Shown: positions 24,574 to 32,712 of the stretch, in pieces
How positions within the stretch are numbered: the stretch's first letter is position 1
Layout of the letters: each line of letters opens with the position of its first letter
Source of the DNA: Bradyrhizobium sp. B124
GTDB lineage: Bacteria; Pseudomonadota; Alphaproteobacteria; Rhizobiales; Xanthobacteraceae
Assembly (NCBI RefSeq): GCF_038967635.1
Contig: NZ_CP152413.1
Span: 3,348,001-3,412,000 of the forward strand
Length of the DNA stretch: 64,000 nucleotides
Direction: 5' to 3'
Made by a program: the position numbers and the translations under genes
Notes under the pieces: generated by a model
Seen by the model: only the letters and a program-made list of their open reading frames with translations
The model's database searches: none
What the model was told of the DNA's origin: nothing

Positions 24574-27300
24574 TCACGCCGCCCGGCGCAATTCGGCGGT
24601 CTGCTCTTTCAGCGCCGCGATCAGCCCGGGACGATCAAACTTGGCGACATAGTCGTGGAAGCCGGCCTGCCGGCCGCGCTCGATCGCCGCCGGCGACACC
24701 ATTGCCGACAGCGCGATGATCGGCAGCCCGGTGAGATTGTGGTCACTGCGGATGTTCTCGGCGAACTCAAAGCCGTTCATCTCGGGCATCTCGATGTCGG
24801 TCAGCACGACGTCGAAGGCCTGCCCCGAGCGCAGCGCGGCGAGCCCTTCCTGCGCGTTCGGCGCGGTCCGCACCTTGTAGCCGGCGGCTTTCAGCACCGG
24901 CGCCAGCATGTTGCGGAAGAACGCGCTATCGTCGACCAGCAGCACCGACTGCGCCGAGGCCGACGGGCGCATCTCCTTGCGCGAGAACCAGTCGGCAAAC
25001 GCCATCGGCAGGAAGTGGCCGACGTCGATCACCTCGGTGGCCTGCCCCTTGATCACGGCCGAGCCCAGAATGCCGTCCTGGCTGCCCGCGACCTCGATGT
25101 TGAGCCGCTCCTCGACGATGTCGATGATCTCGTCGACCACGAGCCCCATCGAGCGGCCGTCGTCGGCGAACACCAGGATCGGCTGCGCGCCCTGGGTCTG
25201 CACCTCGACCCCGGCCATCTGCACCAGCGGCATCAGCTGCTCGCGGTACTGCACCATGTAGCGGCCGTTCGAGAGCTCGATCTTGTCGGTTGCGATCTCC
25301 TCCAGCCGGGTGACGAGGCCGAGCGGCACCGCCTTGGGCTGGCTGGAGCCGGCGCGGAACACCAACAGCGAGGTCAGCTGCTCGCCGCTCGAGGCATGGG
25401 CCGCCGCATTGTCGTCGGCCATGTCATGGGCCGAGGAGCCGGACGCGCCCAAGGCCTTGGCAATGCCGTTGGGGTCGATGATCATGATCACAGCACCATC
25501 GCCCAAAATGGTGTTGCCGGAGAACATGTCGATGTGCCGCAGCTTGGTCGACATCGGCTTGACCACGATCTCCTCGGTGTGGAACACGCCGTCGACCACG
25601 ATGCCAAAGGTCTGGCTGCCGACTTGCGTGACCACGATGAAGCTGTTCTCGGCATCGCTGGTCGCGCCGTCGTCGATCTTGAGGAGCTTCTTCAGATGGA
25701 TCAGCGGCAGCAGCTTGTTGCGCAGCCGCAAGACTGCGGTGTCCTTGATCCGCTCGATGCGGTGCTCGGAGTTGGCGCGGGCCCGCACCAGCTCGACCAC
25801 AGACAATTGGGGAATCGCAAAACGGTCGCCGCCGGCTTCCACGATCAGCGCGGAGACGATCGCAAGCGTCAGCGGGATCTTGATGGTGACCGAGGCGCCC
25901 TCGCCGGCCACGCTCTTGATGTCGATGGTGCCGCCGATCTGGTCGATATTGGTGCGCACCACGTCCATGCCGACGCCGCGGCCGGACACCGAGGTGACTT
26001 GGGCTGCGGTCGAGAAGCCCGGCGCGAAGATGAACTTGTGGATCTGGGCTTCGGTCATCTTCTCCAGCTCGGCCTCGGTGACGAGACCGTTCTGGAGCGC
26101 CTTGGCCTTGATCCGCTCGGTGTTGAGCCCGCGGCCATTGTCGGCGATGCAGATGATGATGTGGCCGCCCTCGTGATAGGCGCTGAGGCGAATGGTGCCC
26201 TGCTCGGGCTTGCCGCTAGCGACCCGCTCGGCGGTGGTCTCCAGGCCATGATCGGCGGAGTTGCGCACCATGTGCGTCAACGGATCCTTGATCAGGTCGA
26301 GCACCTGGCGGTCGAGCTCGGTGTCGGCGCCGTGCATCTCCAGCTCGATCTGCTTGCCGAGCTCGCCGGAGAGATCGCGGACGATGCGCGGCAGCTTCTG
26401 CCAGGCATTGCCGATCGGCTGCATGCGCGTCTTCATGACGCCTTCCTGCAGCTCGGCGGTGACGTTGGAGAGCCGCTGCAGCGGCACCTTGAACTCGGTG
26501 TCCTCGTTGCGGCGTGAGATCTCCAAGAGCTGGTTGCGGGTCAGCACCAGCTCGGAGACCATGGTCATGAGGTGTTCGAGGGTGTCGACATTGACCCGGA
26601 TCGACTGGTTGGCGATCTTGTCGCCTTCCTGGACATCCTCGGTGGCGGCCTTGCGGGCCGGCTTCTTTGCGGCTTCAACCGGCTCGGCCGCGGGCGCAGC
26701 GGTGACGGCCTTCGCGACCGGCACAGGTGCGGGTGCTGCGACTTCAATCTCGGTCTCGCGGAAGGCGCGCTCGAGCTCGTCGAGCGAGACCTCGCCCGGG
26801 CGCAGCGGACGCTCCAGCGTCTGCACCACCAGCGTGCCTTCGGTCATCGCCGCCTGCACGGATGGAGATTCAACGACAGGCACAGCTTCTTCGGCGGCAG
26901 CTTCACCAGCAGCCATCGCGGCCATGCCGTGCTCGACCATCGCCTCGAGCTGATCGATCAGGTCGCGGTCGTTGCCCTCCGGCTCGGCTTCGGTCGCCTC
27001 GAGCCCGCCGAGGATCTCCTTGATGCGGTCGATCGAGGACAGGATCAGCGTCACGGCTTCCGCCTTCACCGGCATGCCGTCGCGGAATTTGCCCATCAGG
27101 GTCTCGCCGGCATGCGCCAGCGCTTCCAGCCGCGGCAGCCCGAGGAAGCCGCAGGTCCCCTTGATCGTGTGCACAAGCCGGAAAATGTTATCCAGGATCT
27201 TCGCGTTGTTCGGATCCTGCTCGAACTGCACCAGCTGGTTGTCGACCGTGTCCAGGCTCTCGCTGCTCTCCGTCAGGAACTCGCGCAACAGATCGTCCAT
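24574..27300 (-). CDS. cheA: hybrid chemotaxis histidine kinase CheA with C-terminal receiver
   Basis: A 908-residue kinase. Hpt domain (1-105) with phospho-His in LVHTIKGTCGFLG (His44); Ala/Pro linker; dimerisation domain (about 235-300); ATPase domain with N-box HMVRNSADHGLE and G-boxes IADNGRGLN and GRGVGMDVV; a CheW-like domain (about 490-650); a second CheW-like segment (about 665-775); and a receiver domain (about 785-905) with SVLLVDDSAFFRN and Asp in DVVLTDIEMPEMNGFEF. It autophosphorylates in response to receptors and passes phosphate to CheY and CheB. The fused receiver and second CheW-like domain are typical of some alphaproteobacterial CheAs and may provide an internal phosphate sink. 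Confidence 0.96.
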   Translation of the reverse strand: MDDLLREFLTESSESLDTVDNQLVQFEQDPNNAKILDNIFRLVHTIKGTCGFLGLPRLEALAHAGETLMGKFRDGMPVKAEAVTLILSSIDRIKEILGGLEATEAEPEGNDRDLIDQLEAMVEHGMAAMAAGEAAAEEAVPVVESPSVQAAMTEGTLVVQTLERPLRPGEVSLDELERAFRETEIEVAAPAPVPVAKAVTAAPAAEPVEAAKKPARKAATEDVQEGDKIANQSIRVNVDTLEHLMTMVSELVLTRNQLLEISRRNEDTEFKVPLQRLSNVTAELQEGVMKTRMQPIGNAWQKLPRIVRDLSGELGKQIELEMHGADTELDRQVLDLIKDPLTHMVRNSADHGLETTAERVASGKPEQGTIRLSAYHEGGHIIICIADNGRGLNTERIKAKALQNGLVTEAELEKMTEAQIHKFIFAPGFSTAAQVTSVSGRGVGMDVVRTNIDQIGGTIDIKSVAGEGASVTIKIPLTLAIVSALIVEAGGDRFAIPQLSVVELVRARANSEHRIERIKDTAVLRLRNKLLPLIHLKKLLKIDDGATSDAENSFIVVTQVGSQTFGIVVDGVFHTEEIVVKPMSTKLRHIDMFSGNTILGDGAVIMIIDPNGIAKALGASGSSAHDMADDNAAAHASSGEQLTSLLVFRAGSSQPKAVPLGLVTRLEEIATDKIELSNGRYMVQYREQLMPLVQMAGVEVQTQGAQPILVFADDGRSMGLVVDEIIDIVEERLNIEVAGSQDGILGSAVIKGQATEVIDVGHFLPMAFADWFSRKEMRPSASAQSVLLVDDSAFFRNMLAPVLKAAGYKVRTAPNAQEGLAALRSGQAFDVVLTDIEMPEMNGFEFAENIRSDHNLTGLPIIALSAMVSPAAIERGRQAGFHDYVAKFDRPGLIAALKEQTAELRRAA

Positions 27301-27467
27301 GAAACCAACCTTCGAAAAACGCCGAAAACGCTGCGGCGCGCGACATCGACGCGCCGGCCGGAACTTAGGTCAGCTTCTCCGCAAAGCGTTTAAGTTTGGT
27401 TGAGTAATTGGAAAAGAACGGGATCAACAAAGAGATAAGGCCGCACGATCGAATCGCGCGGCCGGTC

Positions 27468-27482
27468 GTAACCTTTGCTTAA
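27468..27482 (-). promoter_or_regulatory. CtrA-like site upstream of cheA
   Basis: Read on the minus strand: TTAA-GCAAAGG-TTAC, one mismatch from TTAA-N7-TTAA, about 170 bp upstream of the cheA start. A GANTC site lies at 27451-27455. A CtrA role is inferred. Confidence 0.4.
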
Positions 27483-27502
27483 TGATGTTGGCGCGGCCGC
27501 GT

Positions 27503-28150
27503 TCAGGACGCTGCGATAATGACCTTGTCGCCGTCGAGCGCGAGCGTCACTTTCAACCCGCAGGCTTCGGCCAAGAGGCGCGTGTAATGCGGCTGCACGG
27601 CATGCGCATCGACCGTGTTCGACGAGCTTGCATTGAGCAGGTCGACGATGTTCTGCGGCACCCGCGCATGGAGGCCCGCGGCCAGGATGCGGAAGCTCAT
27701 CGTCTCGCCCTCGCCGACCGGATCGATGGTGAGCGTGCCGCCGCGCGGGATGGTCTGCTGCGCGATGACCAGCATGTTCAACAGCAGCTTGACCCGGTTC
27801 TTGGGCAGCAGCAGCCGCGGCAAATTCCAGGTCAGCGTCACCTTGCCGTCCTCGATATGCCCCTTCGCCATGTTCTGGGCATCGCCGAGGTCGATCTGCG
27901 CGCCGGAGGAACCCGCGGCACCGAACGCCAGCCGGCAGAACTGCAGCCGCGCCGAAGCGGTCTTGGCGCTCTTGCGGATCAGATCGAGCGCGAAATCGCG
28001 ATCTTCGGGCTTGGGATTGTCGTCAAGCACCTCAAGCCCATTGACGATCGCGCCGACCGGACTGATGAGATCGTGACAGACCCGCGAGCACAACAGCGCC
28101 GCGAGCTCGAGTGCATCGGGAGCGGGACCGGGAGACGAAGTGCCAGACAT
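27503..28150 (-). CDS. chpT: histidine phosphotransferase ChpT
   Basis: A 215-residue protein of the ChpT family (DUF2328), a dimeric phosphotransferase resembling a histidine kinase core without ATPase activity. Phospho-His lies in ALLCSRVCHDLISPVGAI (near residue 25), followed by NGLEVLDDN. The C-terminal half is a degenerate ATPase-like domain (LLLPKNRVKLLLNMLVIAQ, RGGTLTIDP). In alphaproteobacteria ChpT carries phosphate from CckA to CtrA and CpdR. ATG 28150 with AGGA upstream gives the usual length. It lies upstream of cheA on the same strand with a 200-bp gap. Confidence 0.92.
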   Translation of the reverse strand: MSGTSSPGPAPDALELAALLCSRVCHDLISPVGAIVNGLEVLDDNPKPEDRDFALDLIRKSAKTASARLQFCRLAFGAAGSSGAQIDLGDAQNMAKGHIEDGKVTLTWNLPRLLLPKNRVKLLLNMLVIAQQTIPRGGTLTIDPVGEGETMSFRILAAGLHARVPQNIVDLLNASSSNTVDAHAVQPHYTRLLAEACGLKVTLALDGDKVIIAAS

Positions 28151-28261
28151 CAATTGTTTCCTGGAAAGCCGCACGCCGCGGGAGGAGTGCGAATCACGCA
28201 TGCCAGTGGGCTTGATACACCGCGCAGACGGATGCTGCCAGCTTGCGGCGGGACTGATAAA

Positions 28262-28306
28262 GCATGATCCGGAAAAGTGGAAACCGGTTTTCCGAAAAGA
28301 TCATGC
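28262..28306 (+). repeat. 45-nt dispersed palindromic repeat, copy 2
   Basis: GCATGATCCGGAAAAGTGG through to AAAAGATCATGC; near-identical to the copies at 4931-4975 and 63066-63110. It lies between the divergent chpT and cysQ genes. Confidence 0.88.
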
Positions 28307-28320
28307 TCAAACAAGGAGAT

Positions 28321-28360
28321 GAGATCATGATGCGATGCTTTGTCATCGCATCATGATCTC
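28321..28360. repeat. perfect 17-bp inverted repeat
   Basis: GAGATCATGATGCGATG (28321-28337) and its exact complement (28344-28360) are separated by 6 nt, just after copy 2 of the 45-nt repeat and 31 bp before the cysQ start. It could fold strongly in the cysQ leader transcript. Confidence 0.8.
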
Positions 28361-28391
28361 AGGGAACACAAACAGGATATGAGACCCGCCC

Positions 28392-29219
28392 ATGAATAAG
28401 GCACAGCCGTCCCTGATCGGCTGCGAAGCCGCCGCCACGCTGCTCGAATCGCTGACCGAACTGGTGATCCAGGCCGGCGAGGCGATTCTTGCGGTCAACC
28501 GATCCGCCATGAACGTCACCGGCAAGAGCGACGGATCGCCGGTCACCGAGGCCGATCTCGCCGCCGACCACATCATCGTCGAAGGGCTGACGCGGCTGAC
28601 GCCGCATGTGTCGCAGCTGTCGGAGGAGCGCGTCCACCTGGCGACGCCGCCCTACAAGGACAGTTTCTTCCTGATCGATCCGCTCGACGGCACCAAGGAG
28701 TTCGTCGCCGGCCGTGACGAGTTCACCGTCAATGTGGCGCTGGTCACGCACGGCGTGCCGCTGCTCGGCATCGTCGGTGCGCCCGCGCTGGGGCTGATCT
28801 GGCGCGGCATCGTTGGCAAGGGCGCCGAGCGGTTGACGCTACAGAATGGCGCGGTTTCGCAGGCGGTGCCGATCAAGAGCCGTCCTTGCCCGCCACGCGG
28901 CGCGCCCTGGACCGTTGCGGTCAGCCGTTCACACGGCGATGCGCGCACCGAAGCCTTCATCGACGAACGCGGCGGCGCGGTCCGCGCCGTGCTGGGCTCG
29001 GCCGTCAAGTTCGGCCGTGTCGCCGAGGGCGAGGTCGATATCTATCCCCGCCTCTCGCCCACGTCCGAATGGGATGTGGCGGCCGGTCACGCGGTCGTCG
29101 TTGCGGCGGGCGGCAAGGTGACTGATTCGAAGGGGCGCCAATTGCATTTCGGGCTCGGCCGCGAAGACTTTCTGGTGCCGGAATTCATCGCGTGGGGCGA
29201 CCCGGCCGCAGCATTGTGA
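28392..29219 (+). CDS. cysQ: 3'(2'),5'-bisphosphate nucleotidase CysQ
   Basis: A 275-residue Li-sensitive, Mg-dependent phosphatase of the inositol monophosphatase superfamily. It converts 3'-phosphoadenosine 5'-phosphate to AMP, recycling a by-product of sulfate assimilation. Metal-binding motifs: SPVTEADLAAD (about 53-63), LSEER, LIDPLDGTKEFVAG (about 93-106) and SEWDVAAGHAVVVAAGG (about 229-245). The DGTKEF form is characteristic of CysQ rather than SuhB. It ends one base before the convergent YHS gene stop. The leader holds two palindromic repeats. Confidence 0.95.
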   Translation: MNKAQPSLIGCEAAATLLESLTELVIQAGEAILAVNRSAMNVTGKSDGSPVTEADLAADHIIVEGLTRLTPHVSQLSEERVHLATPPYKDSFFLIDPLDGTKEFVAGRDEFTVNVALVTHGVPLLGIVGAPALGLIWRGIVGKGAERLTLQNGAVSQAVPIKSRPCPPRGAPWTVAVSRSHGDARTEAFIDERGGAVRAVLGSAVKFGRVAEGEVDIYPRLSPTSEWDVAAGHAVVVAAGGKVTDSKGRQLHFGLGREDFLVPEFIAWGDPAAAL

Positions 29220-29726
29220 TTACTGCGCGAGACTTTCTTCCAGCTCCGGCCAGCGCGCCGCGGCTTCCTTCAGGAAGCGCGCGGGATCGGCGGCGAAGGC
29301 GTCGCGGCTGTGTTCCCGGTTGAACAGATAAAGCCTGTTCCCGACGACGGCCCAGAACCGCGGATTCCCCGCGCAGGTCACGCCCCGCACCAGGTCGGTC
29401 GGATCATAGCCGCCGAACTGCGGGCCATAGATTTCAGGATGCGCCACGAACGAGGCGCGGTTGCCTTCGTTACGGAAACGCCAGACCACGCCGCTTTCAG
29501 CAGCCTCGAATTCCGGCCGCCCCTGGGTGGCGGCGGCATCGGTGAAATAGGCGACGGGATCGAATCCCTCGATCGCAAGACCAGAGTAGCGGTTCGTCAC
29601 CACGCGCTCGGTCGTCGTGGCCTGAACAGGCAAAGAGGGCCCGATGGCCGTCAAAATGCCCGCCAACAGGCCGAAAAACGCCATGCCCCGGCACGATCCA
29701 TATCTTTCCTGCCGTTGTGCCGTCAT
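29220..29726 (-). CDS. YHS domain protein, exported
   Basis: A 168-residue protein. A hydrophobic N-terminal segment (MAFFGLLAGILTAIGPSLPV) is probably a signal peptide or anchor. A YHS-like domain then follows (about 45-150): YSGLAIEGFDPVAYFTDAAA, FRNEGNRASFVAHPEIYGPQ, GNRLYLFNREHSRDAF. YHS domains often sit on metal-handling proteins; the DPVAY...F motif is typical of the stand-alone form. No metal ligand is confirmed. The start is either ATG 29726 or ATG 29744. Confidence 0.85.
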   Translation of the reverse strand: MTAQRQERYGSCRGMAFFGLLAGILTAIGPSLPVQATTTERVVTNRYSGLAIEGFDPVAYFTDAAATQGRPEFEAAESGVVWRFRNEGNRASFVAHPEIYGPQFGGYDPTDLVRGVTCAGNPRFWAVVGNRLYLFNREHSRDAFAADPARFLKEAAARWPELEESLAQ

Positions 29727-29837
29727 AGTTGATACCGATAACATCCGAGTCGAGGGGACACCGGGCGCAACCTAGAGCCGTGCCTGTTGGCATCAGGTTA
29801 AAGGGCAACGCCCGGATTTCGATAGCAGGGGTTCTTA

Positions 29838-30443
29838 ATGACTTTCGCATCACGCCTTGCCGCGGTCGCGTTTGCCGCGCTGATGTGCTGGAGCGCAGGG
29901 GCGTCCGCGCAGCAGCCCCCATCACCGCAATATCCACCGCCGCAGCGTGAGCCGACACCGTATACTTACGGGCCCGACGAGCTGGTCGGCGCCGGACACA
30001 AGTTCTTCGGCAACGTCTCGCGCGGGCTCGCCTCGGTGATCGAGCGCGCGGTCAGCCAATGGGGCCTGCCCAACGGTTACGTGCTCGGCGAGGAAGGCTC
30101 CGGCGCTTTCGTGGCCGGGCTGCGCTATGGCGAAGGCACGCTCTACACCAAGAACGCCGGCGACCTCCGGGTCTATTGGCAGGGTCCTTCGGTCGGCTTC
30201 GACTGGGGTGGCGACGGCGCCCGCACCATGACGCTGGTCTACAACCTGCCCTCGACGCAGGCGATCTATCAGCGCTTCGTCGGCATCGACGGCTCGGCCT
30301 ATATCGTCGGCGGCTTCGGCATGACCGCGCTGACCGCCAACAACATCGTGCTGGTGCCGATTCGCTCCGGCATCGGCTTGCGGCTCGGTGCCAGCGTCGG
30401 CTATCTCAAATTCACCCCGCGCGCGACCTGGAACCCGTTCTAG
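29838..30443 (+). CDS. DUF1134 family protein (EipA-like)
   Basis: A 201-residue periplasmic protein with a signal peptide (FASRLAAVAFAALMCWSAGA), a proline-rich stretch and a DUF1134 domain (about 45-200: SRGLASVIERAVSQWGLPNG, LGEEGSGAFVAGLRYGEGTL, GPSVGFDWGGDGARTMTLVY, GSGIGLRLGA-like core, YLKFTPRATWNPF). Brucella EipA of this family is an envelope-integrity beta-barrel-like protein linked to CtrA-controlled cell-cycle expression. I infer an envelope role from that homology. Confidence 0.88.
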   Translation: MTFASRLAAVAFAALMCWSAGASAQQPPSPQYPPPQREPTPYTYGPDELVGAGHKFFGNVSRGLASVIERAVSQWGLPNGYVLGEEGSGAFVAGLRYGEGTLYTKNAGDLRVYWQGPSVGFDWGGDGARTMTLVYNLPSTQAIYQRFVGIDGSAYIVGGFGMTALTANNIVLVPIRSGIGLRLGASVGYLKFTPRATWNPF

Positions 30444-30585
30444 GTCCCTGCGCCGATCGGGCGATTGTGCCGGGCGCTCCGGGACGGTTAGCGATTCAGG
30501 TTAACGCGGCAAACGGGCTGGCCTTTGGCCGGCCCGCCGTGGCATTGTGATTAACAAATTCCTTCTTTCTTTGGAGTGACCCTTC

Positions 30586-31881
30586 ATGATCGAGCCGATC
30601 ATGTACGCGGCGATCGGTTTCCTGATCTCGATGCTGTGTGGCCTGATGATCGTTCCGCTGGTGCATAACCGGGCGGTGCGGCTGACCACGCGCCGCATGG
30701 AGGCGGCCACCCCGCTGTCGATGGCCGAGATCCAGGCCGACAAGGACCAGCTCCGCGCCGAGTTCGCCATGTCGGCCCGCCGGCTCGAGATGAGCGTCGA
30801 TCAGCTCAAGAGCAAGACCACGAGCCAGCTCGCCGAGCTCGGCAAGAAGACCGATGCGATCAACCGCATGAAGATCGAGCTCGGCGAGAAGAACGCCGCG
30901 ATCTTCGCGCTGGAGGCGCGCGAGAAGGCGATGAAGGAGCAGCTTCGCGCCACCGAGGAAGAGTTTTCCGCCAAGACCGAGCTGTTGCGCAACGCCGAGC
31001 AGGCGCTCACCGACAAGCAAGGCGAGCTTGGCAAGATCAACGCCGAGCTCAGCGACCGCTCGATGACGGCGGACAGCCGCCAGATCGAACTGGTCGCGGT
31101 GCGGACCCAGGTCGAGGAGTTGAAGAACCGTGTCGGCGATGCCGCCAGGGAGTTCGCCGCAACCGAAGCCCGCCTCGCCCAGGAGCGCAACCAGTCGGAG
31201 ACCGCAACGCGCGAGCTCACCGACGCGCGCGGCCGGGTCGAGAATCTGAGCCAGCGGGTCACTGATCTCGACCGCCAGCTGATCGTCCAGGTCAAGGAAG
31301 CCGAGATGCTCGGTAACCGCGTCACCGACCTCGAGACCCGGCTTGCGACCCAGGGCAAGCTGCTTGCCGAACGCGAATTCGAGAACGGCCAGCTCAAGCA
31401 GGCCAACGCCGCCGCCGAGCGGACCGTGCAGGAACTGCGCGAGGAGATCGCTGCGACCAGCGGCGGCAAATCGTCCGTGCTCGAGAGACTGCGCCAGGAG
31501 AAGGCGGCGGTCGAGGAGCAGCTGCGCATCGCCCGCGACGATCGCGGCAAGCTGCAGCGCGACATCAACGCGATCCAGCAGCAGGCCGAGAGCTCCTGGG
31601 CGACCGAGCGGATGGAGAACGCGCTGCTGCGCGAGCGCATCAACGACATCGCCGCCGAGGTGGCCAAGCTCGCGATCCAGCTCGAGGGCCCCAATTCGGC
31701 GATCGAGGCGATGCTGGCCGCGGAGCCGACCGTGCCGGCCAAGGCGGCCGCCAAGCCCGCCAACGGTGCCGCCAATGGCGTCCCGCCGGGCAGCGGAATG
31801 CCCGAAGGCGGCGGCACGCTCGCCGAGCGCATCCGGGCGCTACAGTCGCACGCCTCCCGCGCCCGCCAGCAAGGCGCCTGA
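30586..31881 (+). CDS. membrane-anchored coiled-coil protein
   Basis: A 431-residue protein with one N-terminal membrane helix (IMYAAIGFLISMLCGLMIVP), then a coiled coil from about 45 to 365 (QLAELGKKTDAINRMKIELG, LEAREKAMKEQLRATEEEFS, NRVTDLETRLATQGKLLAER), and an Ala/Gly/Pro-rich tail ending LAERIRALQSHASRARQQGA. The long cytoplasmic coil suggests a structural or scaffolding role; no family name can be given. It lies between the EipA-like gene and tRNA-Val. Confidence 0.8.
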   Translation: MIEPIMYAAIGFLISMLCGLMIVPLVHNRAVRLTTRRMEAATPLSMAEIQADKDQLRAEFAMSARRLEMSVDQLKSKTTSQLAELGKKTDAINRMKIELGEKNAAIFALEAREKAMKEQLRATEEEFSAKTELLRNAEQALTDKQGELGKINAELSDRSMTADSRQIELVAVRTQVEELKNRVGDAAREFAATEARLAQERNQSETATRELTDARGRVENLSQRVTDLDRQLIVQVKEAEMLGNRVTDLETRLATQGKLLAEREFENGQLKQANAAAERTVQELREEIAATSGGKSSVLERLRQEKAAVEEQLRIARDDRGKLQRDINAIQQQAESSWATERMENALLRERINDIAAEVAKLAIQLEGPNSAIEAMLAAEPTVPAKAAAKPANGAANGVPPGSGMPEGGGTLAERIRALQSHASRARQQGA

Positions 31882-31995
31882 TTCCCGCAGGGTTTGGCTT
31901 GACACCCCTGCCCGGCACTTCGTAAATCGCACGCTCTGACGAAGCGCCACTTTTCGACCGGCCGCCGACCAGCGGCCATTGGCACGTCACATCCC

Positions 31996-32070
31996 GGACG
32001 CATAGCTCAGCGGGAGAGCGTTCCCTTCACACGGGAGAGGTCCAAGGTTCGATCCCTTGTGCGTCCACCA
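31996..32070 (+). tRNA. tRNA-Val (CAC)
   Basis: A full cloverleaf of 75 nt including an encoded CCA: acceptor GGACGCA/TGCGTCC, D-arm GCTC/GAGC, anticodon arm TTCCC-TTCACAC-GGGAG with anticodon CAC (reads GUG, valine), T-arm CAAGG-TTCGATC-CCTTG. It marks the left edge of the accessory region. Confidence 0.97.
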
Positions 32071-32384
32071 TTAATCTCACAAAATCAATAGGTTATCGAC
32101 TTGGCTCCCTCCAAACGTGCCCCGAACTAGCCGGGGCACTATGGGGACACACACCAGCATTTTAAAATAGCTGACGATCACTCTGCCGTGATCTCGAGCA
32201 TATCGGCGGCGAAATCTTTGACGGGTCTGGGGGTCTTTGGCTTGGCTCAGGATCCGGTACGCGAACCTCCAAGCTGGCTCCTGGGAATGGTGAGCGCGCC
32301 GGTAGACCAGCCAAGCACTGTGATGCGACGTCCATGGTCCCAACAAACAGGCGCGGAGCGAGACCTCTGACTGGACTTCGAGAG
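32071..32384. other. gene-poor left flank of the accessory island
   Basis: No convincing gene. A short inverted repeat (TGCCCCG / CGGGGCA at about 32119-32141) follows the tRNA. An open frame on the minus strand (32077-32346) has mixed composition and no recognisable domain. I found no direct repeat of the tRNA-Val 3' end here. Confidence 0.35.
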
Positions 32385-32712
32385 AGGCAAACGCGGCCGC
32401 TCGGCAGCAGACCAGGAGGAGGCCTGGCCTATTCGGCCGCGAAATCCGGGGTGCACGGGGTTAACCTATTCGCTGGCACGTGAGTTAGCGCCACGGGGTA
32501 TTACCTCAAACGCGATTGCTCCCGGCTTCATCTCAGACACGGGCTTCGCCGGCGCATGGCCGGATGAGCGCGTGGCAGCAATTGTTGCCGAAACGCCCAT
32601 GGGCTGACCCAGAACGCCGGCCGGCATTGCTGGAGCCGTTCTCTGGCTCACTTCAGACGCTCTGGGTCGTTCGTCACCGGCGCGGTCATTCCGGTCAATG
32701 GCGGGTGGCGCG
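32385..32712 (+). pseudogene. short-chain dehydrogenase/reductase remnant
   Basis: The 3' third of an SDR gene (FabG-like) can be read across frames. The active-site region AYSAAKSGVHG begins near 32427. After a frameshift near 32460 comes LARELAPRGITSNAIAPGFI, then SDTGFAG and AAIVAETPMG ending in a stop. After another shift come GIAGAVLWLTSDA and finally SFVTGAVIPVNGGWR. At least two frameshifts and one stop break it, and the N-terminal two thirds are missing. Its last codons overlap the 3' end of the minus-strand STAND gene, suggesting the island was inserted at or near this point. Confidence 0.8.

Noticed and set aside
24313..26517. 734-codon plus-strand frame across cheA
   Set aside because: Antisense of a full CheA; no motifs.
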